Shown here piece after piece: positions 20,852-32,845 of a stretch of DNA of 64,000 bases; the stretch's first letter is position 1; each line of letters starts with the position of its first letter. Source of the stretch: Trichosphaerium sp. ATCC 40318. Taxonomy: Eukaryota; Discosea; Flabellinia; Trichosidae. The stretch lies in NCBI GenBank assembly GCA_038496445.1, contig JALMLS010000447.1, positions 124,001 through 188,000 of the forward strand. The letters are read 5' to 3'. Below the pieces are notes generated by a model. The model was given only the letters and a program-made list of their open reading frames with translations, was not told where the DNA came from and did no database searches. The position numbers and the translations under genes are program-made.

Positions 20852-23251
20852 ATCCAAAAAACAAAACCCAATAATAACGCTATGTGCTTTCTTGGTCGTT
20901 GTGCCCTTTTTTTTCGCGGAGTGTTTTCAATCCTACCCCGGAGAAGGTGTTATTCTTTTATTGTAATCTTTAAAATAAGCGTATAAATTAATGTTATGGT
21001 GCACGTATTCAATGGCTTCTAGTTAAATGAGAAAGAAAGCAAACCAACTTTTTTGGCACTCAATTGAGTTTTCCCATATCACGTGATACTATCAACTCTG
21101 TTTATCATGTACAGTAGAGTGTTGAGTATTGTGCACTAACGCTACAATATATTAACTTACCACTATTTCACATTACGATGAACTCGGTGGCTAGAAGCCA
21201 ATAGCGCTAGTGGCTGCAAAAAAGTCAACTGAACTTTATTGTTTGTAGTTTACTTTCGCACTTAACTTGTTTAGTTGTTAGCTATCTGTAAACCTCTGTA
21301 CCGGCGACATTGTCTAGAGTAGTATGGCAGTTTTCAGAGTATTACAAGTGAGTTATTTTTATTGTTGTAATAAAAAACACGAATAGAGACGGACACGTGC
21401 TAGTACGCGTTTCAAGTGAAAATCCAAGCGATTTGTGTAGTTTTTGGGGTTATTTGTGCTGTTTTTTTTTTTTGAGAAATAAAAATTATTTTCTCGTGGT
21501 TTTTCACTTCTTTCACGTGACGTGTCACGTTTTTAGGTACGTTTCGTTTATGCCACGTTTTTATTTTACCCGTTTTTTAGTATTTACTGCGGGGAGGTTG
21601 TTTATAACCCTAGAAATGAGGGGCTCTAAACAACAAGCAAAAGATAAGCTAAGAGAAACATGCATGTTGCCTTTTATTTTTAACTTGTGCTTCGCCCATT
21701 TTTATCTCTTAATATATTTGTTCACTTTAAAGTAGAGTGAGGTATTATTTATATGTATAAGATCTGTTATTAAGTAGAAATATAGCTTTCCTAGTCGCTG
21801 GTATTGCACAATCATGGGTCAACTTTTAATTTCAATTTAAAATTTTATCCCTTAACTTATAGTTACAAATAAAACCTCTGATTGTCCCCGTTGTCTTTGT
21901 AGTTGTAACCCATCTATAAACTCATCGGAATGGATGTCCTTGCTTGTACATTTTGACATACAACTCATTTGTGATCTCAAATAAAACAGCTAAATAAAAA
22001 GTACCCGACAAATAAAATTATTTTTGTTGTTGTAGGATTCTTTACTTGCGTTTTTCTTTATGATGACTATGATGATATTTTAAACTGTTTATCACAGATT
22101 GTAGTTTTGTGGATAATGTTTGTATTCCCATCTTACAACATAAGTTTACAAACCCACACATCGTGAAAAGGTAAAATCAAGAAGTTTGATGAAAGTGTTT
22201 TTTCTAACTAGCGATGTTCGGAGGATTCCAATATATTTGAATTATTCGCTATTGCTCATTTAGAGGTGGTCGTCCGATCCCAGCTAAGCCGGCTACAAAA
22301 ATCTGTACATATCAGGAAACCGCTTAGCATGTCAATCCGTTGGTGTTTTGGTTGGCATCACGTGCTTTTTTGAAAACTTCTACATGTAGAAGCTTTATAT
22401 GCAACTTGCATTAACGGCACTATAGCAGCAGTTGGCTCCCAATGGCTTTGAAATTCATTTTTGCACCACACTATTGATGAGTTTATCACGTAATCTTTCC
22501 CCTAAGAGCCGAATTACTATAAAATGTAGGGGTAACTGAGGAGTCAATTTGTTAGTGGTGTGGTGCCGAAAGAAAAGATGAAACTTCCAGAGTTCCATTC
22601 GCTTTGCCAGCGTATGTTATGTTTAAGTTATCTTTTGATTCATTGGTTTTCTTCAATGGAACTGGCAATGATGCGTGTAGCATTATTCTAGGCACTCTTG
22701 TTTTAAACAAAGTAAGCAATCAACAACAAAGCAAAAAGGGTCCATAGAAGTCAATTAAGTTGCGACAGGACTCCTGATACTAAAACAAGGTGCATCTACC
22801 CTTGAAGGAGTGTACTAATACATTAAGGGCATGGTTTCTCGGAATTATGCCTGTCCCAGGCTTCTGTATTTTTTGCTTATCCGACTCAAGTCATTGTTTG
22901 TTTAAAAGCCATTAAGTCGAGTCACTAAACAAACACCACTACTGTCTGTGAGCCCTTTAATACTACCATGTGTTTTGATCCAGGAATCGCATTACTCTTA
23001 TTGACTTGACCTGTTTTGACAATGTTGTATTCTTTGCATATTCTTAAAATAAACAGTTACAATTTAGTGTTGCCGTTTGCAAGGGTTACCTGTGTATGCT
23101 CTGGAAAATGTTGATTTGTATACTTATTGCAAGAATGCTTTTCTGGTATCTAACTAATAAGCAAGCTACACAATTACCTTGACGGTAAACTAGAGAACGG
23201 TAAACTCACAATGTGTGTAATATAGATATGTCGCTTAAAGAGTTCAAGAGT
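20852..23251. other. 2.4-kb gene-poor stretch
   Basis: Contains several CACGTG sites, including a compact TTCACGTGACGTGTCACG cluster at about 21511-21530, and long T-rich runs. The longest frame (112 codons at 21397-21735) is Phe-rich and looks like translated low-complexity DNA. I see no exon with splice context. Confidence 0.4.
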
Positions 23252-23585
23252 GCCAGCTGCATATTCTTAAACCAGTTCTAGAGCAATAAATGTTGCAGGT
23301 ACCTGCTGTGTGTCTATGAAACAGACTGCGAAATAAAGGTTCTGTATACTAATAATAGCAATCACAATTATACTAGTTACCTCAAGAACGTACTAAGAAA
23401 TCTTTACCATAAAGTTTAAATTAAAAAACTTGTCATTTTGGCTTTGGAATACCTAGTTCATGGATTTAAATGCTCAAACTTTCAAATGCCCAGCTTGCAC
23501 ATTACCTCTTCGAAACAACTATTGCAGACAGTCTGATGTGACAGGACAGCTTGTTACTGGTTGTGTTTTTAGAGTGCAAACTGAC
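23252..23585 (-). repeat. Dispersed ~330-bp repeat, copy 2 (inverted)
   Basis: Reverse-complement match to 16665-16998. The two copies differ by scattered substitutions and small indels but share both ends. Together they form a widely spaced inverted pair enclosing the MORN-type and small membrane protein genes. No coding capacity seen. Confidence 0.7.
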
Positions 23586-23788
23586 GAAGTTCAATAAAAA
23601 AAAAAGCCCAAGTTCAGGCACCCAAAAAATATGGTATAAGAGAGGACAACTCGAATCATAATGTATGTGCGTAGATTATAAACAAAACCGTGAGCTTAAA
23701 GGGAGGTATGAGAGTGGAAAACTTCAGTAACAGAGCATGTGGTTTGATGGTATTTAAAAAGTTTATATTCTTATTTTATTCTTATATT
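23586..23788. other. 3' flank of the GT61-like gene
   Basis: A short AT-rich flank with no recognisable gene. An A-run at about 23595-23606 adjoins the repeat copy. Confidence 0.35.
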
Positions 23789-25794
23789 TTAATCACACCT
23801 CATGTGATCGCCACCTGTTCCTTTTTGCCATATACATTTAGGTCTATACCCAGGTTGCATAGCTTTAATCACAAGATCCTTCATTTTTTTAACATCGACG
23901 ATGATATCATGTTCAATCTTCCATGAGAAACAACATGGTTGAATTTCAAAAGGATCACGAACAAGACAATCATCAAAAGATATATCTGTACAGTCAAATG
24001 TATCACGGTTCCAAGGTGTAACTTCAGATTGATAAGCAAAGTAAGTAACATCTACAGCATTTGACAAGTGCATATATGTTTCACGGTCTGCATACCTGTA
24101 TTGTGAAGAATCAATTAGAAAAAAATAAGAAAAAAAAAAAAAGCAAAAAAACTAACATTGCGTGCTGGCGTAGTTTAAAAAAATATCAAGATATTGTCTG
24201 TTTGATATTATATATTTAATAAATAGTATATATGGGTATACCAATAAACTTTGAAAGCATAAATATTGGTAACACTCAAAAATGGAAAAAAAATATCAAG
24301 AAAAAAACAAGAAAAAAGAAACCCTCTAGAGACGTACCATGAGTTCCTATTAAAAATTTGTATATACGTAGATCCAGGAGCCATCCATAATACATTCATT
24401 GACCCTGAACCATGTACTTTAATGAGAATATCAACAGTAGACATCTAAGACACAAGAAGGTCAGTCTTTTGAAAACAATTTAACAAAAAATTGATGTACA
24501 TATTCTATCTGTTGACGAAGTGTCTTTCCTGATCCACTAAAGATGGAAACTTCAACATTAGGTAGCGTCTCAATCATTGCTTTAATCTCATCAAAGTTTA
24601 CAATTCTTCTGGTGACCTACAAAGACAGAAACTCAGAACACAATTCAAAATGCTGCATTAAAAAGAAACCCAAAAAAAAAGTTAAACTTTCGTCTTCATC
24701 TACTACAACAGCTTCAAAATTTCCATCATACCGAAAAAATACCAACATATAATCAATACATACTAAAGATACCCAAAATCGGAACAAACGACATCCAAAA
24801 GGAGAGGGACAAGAATGAAAACTTCAATTTTTGGATTTTCAAAAAAAAATATCATGTTGTACGTTTTGTGGTGTTCCATCATCTCTTCCTACGCTAAAAC
24901 CTCTTTTCCATAATGTAATACGTGTTATATTGTCAGCTTTACGCTTTGCCCACTGTTTCTTCAAACTGACGTCATGACGAGAAGCCATTATTAAACGAAG
25001 CCTCTTTGTTGTTTCAGCAGGCCAAGTAAGTTGATTTTGTATACCAACAATAGCGTAAGGTATATAAAACGGCTTATGAGTTGGTCCACGCTGAACAAGA
25101 CCTGACATAGTTAAGTAAGCATAAAAGTTGTTTAAGGCACTCAAGTTCATCCTTTTTTCTTTGTTTCTCGATACTTGACATACCTGCATAGTGAATGTCA
25201 TCATTAGACCATGTCTTAGCTAGCCAATCAGCATACATTCCTCTTGAACCTTCTCTTGGAGGGTTTTCTGGATAATCATCTCTGAAAAAGAACCCGATTT
25301 CAGAGCTAGTTAAATTCCAAGTGTCAAACGTTTGAAGCATGCCTAGCATGCAATCATGTGTTATATGATATATATTAGGAAGACAATTAGCTATTACTAG
25401 ATGAAATTTATCATCTGTAAGCTAAATAAAGGAGTAAGAAAACTCACAAGACCACTTTAAAAAAAAAACTGAAAAAAAAGCAGTAAAACTTGTTTTTATC
25501 GGCTTTCACTTAAGGTGCAATGAGTGACTATACCTGTATGGTGTCTGCTGTTATTTTTGCTATTTCTGGCGAAGCATAATAAAGGTATTGGGTAGGTTCA
25601 AGAGCATTACCAGGACTCTCTAGAAACAGTAAAGGATCTGTTTTTAATGCAGGTGAAGAATTTGCATAATAGTAATGGTTGTCTATCACGTGTAGTTGAT
25701 AAACTAAACATGACGTCTGTTGTCTATAAGCATTCTGTAATATTTTACATATAATACCTAAATAGCACAATGCAAGTAAGGACACGAAACGCAA
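23789..25794 (-). CDS. GT61-like glycosyltransferase (at least 6 exons)
   Basis: Minus-strand exons 25794-25534, 25421-25184 and 25101-24863 join in phase, as do 24616-24500, 24444-24338 and 24095-23789. The join across 24862-24617 is unresolved and may hide one more short exon. The N-terminus MRFVSLLALCYLGIIC is a signal anchor, so the enzyme should be a type II Golgi/ER protein. IANCLPNIYHITHDCMLGML resembles the N-terminal His-containing block of GT61 enzymes. VTRRIVNFDEIKAMIE and, 45 residues on, IKVHGSGSMNVLWMAPGS match the family's R.I.N..E and HGAG...N..F..PGS motifs. GT61 members (EOGT, plant xylan transferases) add GlcNAc or pentoses to proteins or glycans; the substrate here is unknown. 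Confidence 0.75.
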
Positions 25795-26099
25795 AGAAAA
25801 GTTTTTGAAAGTTGTTCGAATTTCACGCTTGAAAGTGCTCTAAATGGTATAAATCTAACGATAAAACGTTAAAACGCGCGTTTATATTATAGCGACGCGT
25901 ATTATACCAATATTGAGGGGATTTTAGGGTTTTTCCCACTTTCCGAAAACAAATCGTTTTATGGGCTTGGTAGTAGCGGTTTTGTTGTCTGTAAACGAGA
26001 AATATCAGATGCCCGCTGTTTTTTAAAAGCGTTCAACGTGGTATTTTATAAAATGATTTTAAAGTGGTTTTTATACCCTCCCACGCGTAGGCGATTGTT
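25795..26099. other. Intergenic stretch
   Basis: Upstream of the GT61-like gene and downstream of the next minus-strand gene. It contains CG-rich short words (ACGCGCG, GCGACGCG) that are unusual in this AT-rich window. No gene seen. Confidence 0.35.
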
Positions 26100-26429
26100 T
26101 TAGTGGTGTTTTAATGATTTTATCGTACTGTCCTTTATAAACGGTTTAGTCGTACCATTTTTCCTTACAAGACGCATCAGTGCTCTGGGCGGTCCGCTGT
26201 AGGTAGAAAGGCTGATTTCATCTGCTTCTGAATGTTCCACATATACTCGTTCTGCATACGCCGATTCTTGTACGTGTAGTGTGTCAGAAGACATTAACCG
26301 CCACCCGTAGAATAAAATATTTATAATCGCTACAGCCGCTAAAACAAACAAGAATATACGTCTTTTACTTATTTTAGGCTGAAGAGAGTTTAGTTTCTCA
26401 TGTAATTTAGCTACAGCCGGCCGTTGCAT
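26100..26429 (-). CDS. Single-pass type II membrane protein, 109 residues
   Basis: An intact ATG-to-TAA frame without intron. A basic cytosolic segment of about 23 residues (KLHEKLNSLQPKISKRR) precedes one membrane helix (IFLFVLAAVAIINILFYGW) and an acidic, then basic, lumenal tail (VEHSEADEISLSTYSG). This is the topology of Golgi-resident anchors, yet no catalytic domain follows. It lies between two genes for likely secretory-pathway enzymes on the same strand, so it may be a small partner protein or a truncated enzyme stem. Not recognised. Confidence 0.6.
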   Translation of the reverse strand: MQRPAVAKLHEKLNSLQPKISKRRIFLFVLAAVAIINILFYGWRLMSSDTLHVQESAYAERVYVEHSEADEISLSTYSGPPRALMRLVRKNGTTKPFIKDSTIKSLKHH

Positions 26430-26698
26430 TGTATACCGTAACTACAGGCGATAGCTGTAGTATAAAGTAGTATTCCTCTCGTTGTAACAGCAAATATGGT
26501 AATTCTCAGTTCAAACAGGAAAAAAAAAAAGTGTTAAGTCAGGACGTTTCAGTCAAGTCTGCTGGTTTTTTGCCCATAGCGCCAAACAATCACCATTTTG
26601 CTTTGACAACTCTGAGTATTTTCATGGAGAAAGAGATTAACAGCACAGAGAGTGTAATTTGGTACAAAGGAAAATAATTAGTTTACTTTTTTTTTCTG

Positions 26699-28557
26699 TC
26701 ATTCTTTTTTTTCTTTTTCTTTTTTCTTTTTCTCCTCTTCTTCTTTCTTTTTTTTCTCAGTCTCATAAGAAAGTGTAGGTGGGAAAGGTACCATATCTCG
26801 CGCACTTTTGAATTCGGCTCTTATTCTAAATGGTGTTCGTCGTATCCATTTAGACAACAACCATTGCATACCCTAAAAGAAAAAACAATAAGCAACGAAA
26901 AAAAAAAAATTATTTATTTTAACACCAGAGTCATGTGATTGATCACGTGTCCATACCTTTATACGCTCTGTACCAGATATAAGTTTATTAACATCATTCC
27001 ATTCATTTCCGTCACATTCACGGAACAAAAAGGCATCAAAAGGTCCTAGATCGATCCCATTTAATTTAGAAGAACCAAAAAAAATGTCACGCACGGATTT
27101 TTTCTGTCTTGTCACCGAACTTTACCGAAAAAGTCTTTTTGTTGTCTAAAAATAATACAAACCCACTCTTGTTATTCTTATCTGGCATTGTAAATGCTTT
27201 TGGCTACAAAAAAGTCAAGTCAGTCCAAAAAAAAAACACCAAAAAATAATTCTTTCAAAGGTTTGGCAATGTTTTTCACGTGATTGTTTTTAAAATAGTT
27301 GCCAAGAGAAATGATTAATTTTTTCAGTGGCCTTGTCCAGTATAATGCTACGATAGTAAACGCCACGCTTCATTTGGTAGCTGTTGAATTTCCTTTAACC
27401 AGCACATCACACGTGATTGTTTTTTCAAAAGAAAAAAAAAATTAGTCACTTACCAATGTCTTGTTTACACTATCTTCATGGTGATGATGTAAAATAGGAA
27501 ATTCTCCATTATCATGTGGCAAATGAGTCCATAACGCTATTCTAGTCTAAATAACAAAGGCGATTACTACAAACATCTAGAACACATACAGCGAAATTGT
27601 TAAAATAACATACCTCTAAAGTAGCTAAAACAGGATCATTGTGCAACAAAACTTGCCTTGTATACGCTACATTGTCCATAGGCTATCATTAAAAAAAAAT
27701 AAGTACTGGAGCCGCCAACCCGATAATTGATTAAAAGTAATGTATCTGAAAACGTACGCTTATTCTTATATTTACAGTTGTGTTGAACGCTCTAAGTACG
27801 ATATAAGTAAAAGACACATAATGCTTTCGGAGCTAGTGTATATAGAGAATACTATTAACGCACGTTTTACGTATATGATCCGCTTCATAAGGAGTAATAA
27901 AATTCTTACATTTAAAAACACAAGAATCCTTAGCTATACGCTTAGACACGCATGCTCTTGGCACTATAAAAGGGTTTAATTGTAAATTATGAACGTACAA
28001 ACATTATTAAATAATACCACGTGATAAAAAGGTATATAACACGTGATTATTATCACGTAGTATCGAATAAAGCAAGAAATTAAAAAAAAAGGTTTACCTG
28101 TCAGTAAATATTGATGTAGTGGTGTATTGAGTATCTCACGCTGTTCTACTGATGCTCTTCCTATAGAATAAACATTAAAGAGTTGAATTAGTTCATTACC
28201 GATTGATAGTACCTGCAATGAAAGCAGCAAGTAAAAAGAAGGAGAAAAAAACTATTAGAGTAGCCGTAAGGCAGTTACACATGCAGCACTCGTGATCGTA
28301 TTCTTCTTTTTGAGTTAAGTTATCCTTGAAAAAAAAAAAATTGTAAACAAAACACGTTTTGACGTTTTCTGACATAAACAGAAAATCTTTGGGTTTTATG
28401 TAAGTTTATCCGAATTCTGTCTCATTTTTTTTGGGTTCTTGGTACTGTTTTTTATAGATTTATGGCGTACTTGTGCTTCTACGTCTTTGTTTAATGGGTT
28501 TTCATTGTTATTATTTGCTCGGCGTCTTTGACGCTGTTCTCGAGTACTTTGAGACAT
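26699..28557 (-). CDS. Type II membrane prolyl-4-hydroxylase-like protein (about 11 exons)
   Basis: Exons include 28557-28471, 28324-28213, 28160-28098, 27963-27864, 27832-27776, 27682-27614, 27546-27454, a piece near 27400-27330, 27203-27095, 27045-26957 and 26872-26699. The protein starts MSQSTREQRQRRR, has one membrane helix (CLTATLIVFFSFFLLAAFIA), then FKCKNFITPYEADHIRKT, as at the start of P4H catalytic domains. NVAYTRQVLL, DPVLATLETRIALWTHLP and NGEFPIL follow, matching the conserved R.S...F...DP....IE.RI..FT.LP..NGE region. The end (LISGTERIKGMQWLLSKWI) aligns with the LHGG.PV..G.KW...KW block but lacks its His. A Lys/Glu tail (KKKKEEEEKKKKEK) ends the protein. Joins at exons 5/6 and 7/8 are uncertain. 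P4H enzymes hydroxylate Pro with 2-oxoglutarate and iron; activity here is doubtful. Confidence 0.65.
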
Positions 28558-29925
28558 ATCTACGGGTGTTAATGCCAATTATGCACTGTGCAAATTCGTA
28601 CTGCTTTTTAAACGATACAAATGGCTTTATAACGTAGACCAAGCTTCATTCTTACCGGAAAGGTTGTCCGAACACGTTGGTACGTTGCCGACTGTACTTA
28701 ACTTCATTCACTATTTCCCTTATGAAAAACGTAATGCGAGCAACCACAACAAGGTATAGGCGAGTTTTAGGCGACGTCAGAAGTTTCTATGTTAGCTCAA
28801 AGCTATTTTCACCCAAATCGTGTAGTCATGATGTCCGCTTGTTCGCGACACTCTCATGAGCTTCCAACCAAGATCGCTCTTGTTGGCCCAAAATGAGCTA
28901 AAAACCAGGCAAAGCATCATAATCCGAACAGTACGTGCTTGGATATAGCTGCAATGCGTTTAAGGAGTTGTTTTGTAACCATTCAAGCGCCAAAAGGTTT
29001 AAAGTACATGCAGTACGCCAACAAACACTTTTATAATACATACGACCTTGTCTGAGCCAAAATCGTTGGTTTAGTCACTATAGGCGCTGAACCGTTCAAA
29101 GCCTTCGCAGACGCTACAACTATTCCTACACTACAGCCTTACACTAGTGTGCTTGCTTTTTGAGCTTTTTGGATTGAAAGCTACAACACCAAAATGACAG
29201 TATCGGTGTGGGGTTTGTTGACACTGTTTAGAAGCGTACTAGGCCTCCATGGCTTGATTTAGCAACACTGATTTTTGTTTTGAAAATTACGGCATGAGAC
29301 CTTTACTATTCTATTTAAGAAATCATCTGCACCCTACGACGCATGATTACTTTAAATATTTGCAGTGAAAGAACCAGTTGAGTAAACTAGCGCCAGGATT
29401 GAACGTCTCGTCTTTCACGTGTTTAGCGATTTTTTTTCAGTTCACCATGACTTTTTTCTTAGGTCAAGTGCATTTCCTTGTATGTATTTGGAGTGTTGCT
29501 TGCAATTATGCTATAAATGCCTGCCCTTATTTATTAATGGCAGCATACAAACAACATTTGAATTCTGACAATCGTTCAATAAATACCTATTGCTGTGTTT
29601 GATCGAACATTCAAGTCAGAGGCCAAAGCCTGAATGAACCTAAACGTGGTTCAGGATATTCTCCTGATGTGTAGTAACACGTGTGCCATCAGGTCTTATT
29701 ATATACATAACTTTTTTGAAGCAAAAAATACTGTGAATGTACCTGACGTTTCTCTTACTTCAAGCGCTACAAACGGTCTCACAAAGGTTCTTAATAAGTA
29801 AGGTTAGTACTTAATAATACAAAGAAAAGTGTAGTTCAGTTACAAAGTCAGATTCGTAAAAGATACCAACATAATAGAACGCTTAAAAAAAAAAAAGCAA
29901 TAAATAAATGGTACCTGTTTACCTT
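28558..29925. other. Gene-poor stretch
   Basis: Several short frames without homology or splice context, and a few CACGTG sites. I cannot support a gene here. Confidence 0.4.
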
Positions 29926-30051
29926 TTATATAGTTTCGGCAGTAGTTTCAGTTTGTTGTTGGTACCCAACATTAGATGCAATGACAAGAGTTAGATCTCT
30001 CATTGATTGAGTGGTGCTAAAAGGTATCGTGTCACCTTCAGGGATGGCAGA
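29926..30051 (-). other. Candidate terminal exon of an unidentified gene
   Basis: After an acceptor (GTATAACAAG) with a TTAGT branch-like word, 41 codons read SAIPEGDTIPFSTTQSM, then RDLTLVIASNVGYQQQ and a Thr/Glu-rich end before TAA at 29928-29926. The composition is protein-like and the splice context is good, but I cannot find the upstream exons with confidence. Unknown family. Confidence 0.3.
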
Positions 30052-31453
30052 CTTGTTATACTAACTTATCGCCAATAGAAGTATTATTGGCTTCTTACTT
30101 TTACCTTTTTTGAGTGTTTGCTCTACATCTCGCTTTTAAAAGTTTGGTAGATTTCTCTTTTCTGGCGTTACAACGGAGAGTGGAACAAAATGAAGTTTAC
30201 CTCAATAGTTAGTAAGATGGCTGCCAAGTGATTTTGTGACATGAACCTTTTGTGCTTAAAAAAACACGTGTTACGGTGTATAGTGTATGGCACAAGTCGC
30301 TCTTGATAAGCAAGTCGTGACTTAATAATAATGGCCATTAATGTGTTTTAACATGGTGTTTTACGTGTGTAAATACATCGCAAGTATTTTGGTTATTTTT
30401 GGTTTTGGCACAAGAGAAAAAAAAGTACACTCGTCCTGTTTAATGGCGCATTACATGCACTATGTGGTTTAAAGTATCTATGGGGAGCATGAGCGTTGTT
30501 TGTTCACAAACTCTGTTTTCATGCACAGCACACCCTTGATCTGCAAAAAAACACCATAAAGCACAACTTTATAATTGTGAGAAGTGCTGGTACAATATTA
30601 TAGGCGCTGTGGCACCTGTATAAGAAAAACAGCTTTTTCTGATTTTCTATACAACTAACACTCCCAAAAAGTGGTTATTATTGCTTTATACGCGCCTAGA
30701 AATCCAAATAGTAGAAGTACACCTCTTATTTGCTGTTAAACCGTTACATTTTTGTAAAAAGCACCCAGTGTATTGTATGTATTTAATTTTCATCGTTTAT
30801 AGCTATATGAAATTCAATAAAGTACTTTGGTGCAAGACTTTCGCAATTTATTACCAAATTTAGTGAAAAACTTTTTTCAAATTGAAAATTAGTGCAATTT
30901 TCACTACTGTAGTTGATTTTTACAATCCCTACTGGTGAAATAAATTACCACAAGATGTAATACAATGCAACCACATAATAAAAAAAATCAAAAAAGAACA
31001 GCGAAAAAGGGTAAATACAGCTTTTCTCCTCCCACACTTATGGGTCCACATTTTTTACAATGCCGTATGGCCTGAACAAGGTCGCATTAATTTTTAGGCC
31101 ATACAAGAGCACCAGCCGTTACCGGCGTGCATGTTTTTTTGCGATTTCTCAGTACTGCATGTAGTAAAAAATTATTTGATACCATAAACCCACGCAAAAA
31201 ATTTGGCTGAGTAAAACTGGTACAGCTAGAGCGCAGAACAATCGAGTTTACTAAAGCAAGTGTGAATTTTCTAGACTGGGATTTGACCATACGCCCGAGA
31301 CTATACGGTGTAGTCACAGGTTATTTTGTGTTACTTTGATACGTCATCAAAATTCATACTGTTATTGTTCGATGTAAATCCAGTGAAGGGCCACGTGTTA
31401 AGGTTTAAAGTGGTCAATAATGGTAGTTTTTATAGCGAAATCAACACTGCTTT
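30052..31453. other. Gene-poor stretch
   Basis: A 76-codon minus-strand frame at 31087-31317 (with LALVNSIVLRSSCTSFTQP) is basic and unrecognised and lacks an ATG at its start. The remainder is AT-rich without recognisable genes. Confidence 0.35.
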
Positions 31454-31720
31454 ATGGAAGATAATAACACATTGAACCTTATTTACCTGCCTGTTGAAGT
31501 AATCGTTCATATCCTGAAGCAAGGCTCTTTTACGCTCTGCTCAGCACAAACATGTAGTTTATTTCGAGATATCATTCACAACCATGTTGGATACGGCGTA
31601 ATAAAGGTTAAATGCGAAAGGAAAATATCTCTTCTTTCTGGAAGCCCTTTACTTCAAAATACCCTATTGAATTTTGGTTTTTTTCTTCTGTCTATACCTC
31701 CACAGGGAACGCTTAGATAA
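31454..31720 (+). CDS. F-box protein fragment or 5' exon
   Basis: From ATG 31454 the frame gives MEDNNTLNLIYLPVEVIVHI followed by LCSAQTCSLFRDIIHN, an F-box closely resembling the start of the 9341-10219 gene (LPVEIIYAIF...LSVCKQW). After about 50 residues the frame becomes unlike a protein. A donor (AAG then GTTAAA, about 31608) and an acceptor in a pyrimidine-rich context (CCTCCACAG, about 31706) allow a second exon with ERLDKKLRLGRNLPYM, but nothing convincing follows. Either a short spliced gene or a truncated F-box copy. Confidence 0.45.
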   Translation: MEDNNTLNLIYLPVEVIVHILKQGSFTLCSAQTCSLFRDIIHNHVGYGVIKVKCERKISLLSGSPLLQNTLLNFGFFLLSIPPQGTLR

Positions 31721-31863
31721 GAAGTTAAGACTGGGAAGAAATCTACCATACATGGTATGATTCAGCATGTTTAATATTGAGGTGTTAGTGAAATATAGAT
31801 AGTGAGGTTCAACAACCTATATTCAATAGAATATTCATTTTAATCACATGACCTTGAAATTAT

Positions 31864-32413
31864 TTATCGTAGTAGATTTGTTAGGTTGGTGTATTTTACT
31901 CGGATTATTGACATTACTCGAACCCAAACCATCCCTTGTGCATCATATTTAGTGTGGCGTTTATGTGAAATAGTGCAGCTTCGTACAAGCAAGTAAATGC
32001 TCACAGAGATGAACAAGACCAAATAAATGCAACCCAAAGTGAAAGGTAGTATATTAAACATACCAAGAACTGTGAGTCCACCAGTACATTGCTTTGGCAT
32101 TTTTAACTTCAAACCAACGCATCAAACGCTTACAGCATTGTAAGTTCATCGAGTGCTGCATGTGAAAGATGGGAATGAAGGGTGAGTACAGTTTCCTTAA
32201 TATGCCAAGCCCACCTTTTCCCCTTTGTACAGTTATTGGCTTTGACCATTGGTGTATGACATAAAGTTCATGTTTGGCGTGTATAGTGACAGTACTTGTA
32301 CAGACGTGGTGAATAGGCTTTGTCGCGTATGTTACAGCGATAATGAGGAGTACAGAGGCAAAGAGGAGTTGCGTTGTTAGTATGTCCGTCTGAATGTGAA
32401 CAAAAAGACACAT
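31864..32413 (-). CDS. Putative small membrane protein gene, structure uncertain
   Basis: Two overlapping minus-strand frames each carry a membrane segment. One, from ATG 32413, has LLFASVLLIIAVTYATKPIH as a signal-type helix, then HELYVIHQWSKPITVQ. The other, 32112-31864, has ILPFTLGCIYLVLFISVSIY and a Lys/Arg-rich tail. They may be two exons of one gene joined by an intron near 32080-32130, or two alternatives of which one is spurious. No family recognised. Confidence 0.3.
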
Positions 32414-32845
32414 AATTCCATTTTTGGCTTTGTGTTATATTGAACCAAAACAAGAAAGATTAACGTTTGTCAGTGTTTTAGTTTGTCATTACAAACCTTT
32501 TCCATACCTCATTTTATGGTAGTACAACATTTTTTTGTACTAAAACGAACAACGTGCTCACAGTGAATGAACCAAAAGTGGTACTGTCGTGTCTTTTTGT
32601 TCACATTCAGACTATCAATCTTTTTTTTTTTATCCACAATTCCAAGGTTTAAACAATACTTATTAAAATCCCCGTTTATTTATGGTTATATTACACTATA
32701 TCTACATTGGTATTTGTTCGTTTTGCGGGGTTATAGTTTTTTTTTTACTGAGTTGTTGCAAGAGCAAGAAAAACCTTTTTTTTTTCTCCCTTTTTTGGTG
32801 ATGTGGATGGTGATTTAAAGGGAAAAAAAATCATGGCTTTTGTGT
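32414..32845. other. 3' flank of the giant gene with a short inverted repeat
   Basis: The words TGAATGTGAACAAAAAGACA (32393-32412) and TGTCTTTTTGTTCACATTCA (about 32589-32608) are perfect 20-nt inverted copies about 180 nt apart. Otherwise T-rich DNA with no gene seen and no clear AATAAA after the giant gene's stop. Confidence 0.5.

Noticed and set aside
21397-21735. 112-codon plus-strand ORF
   Set aside because: Phe-rich composition from T-rich DNA, no splice context, no recognisable domain.
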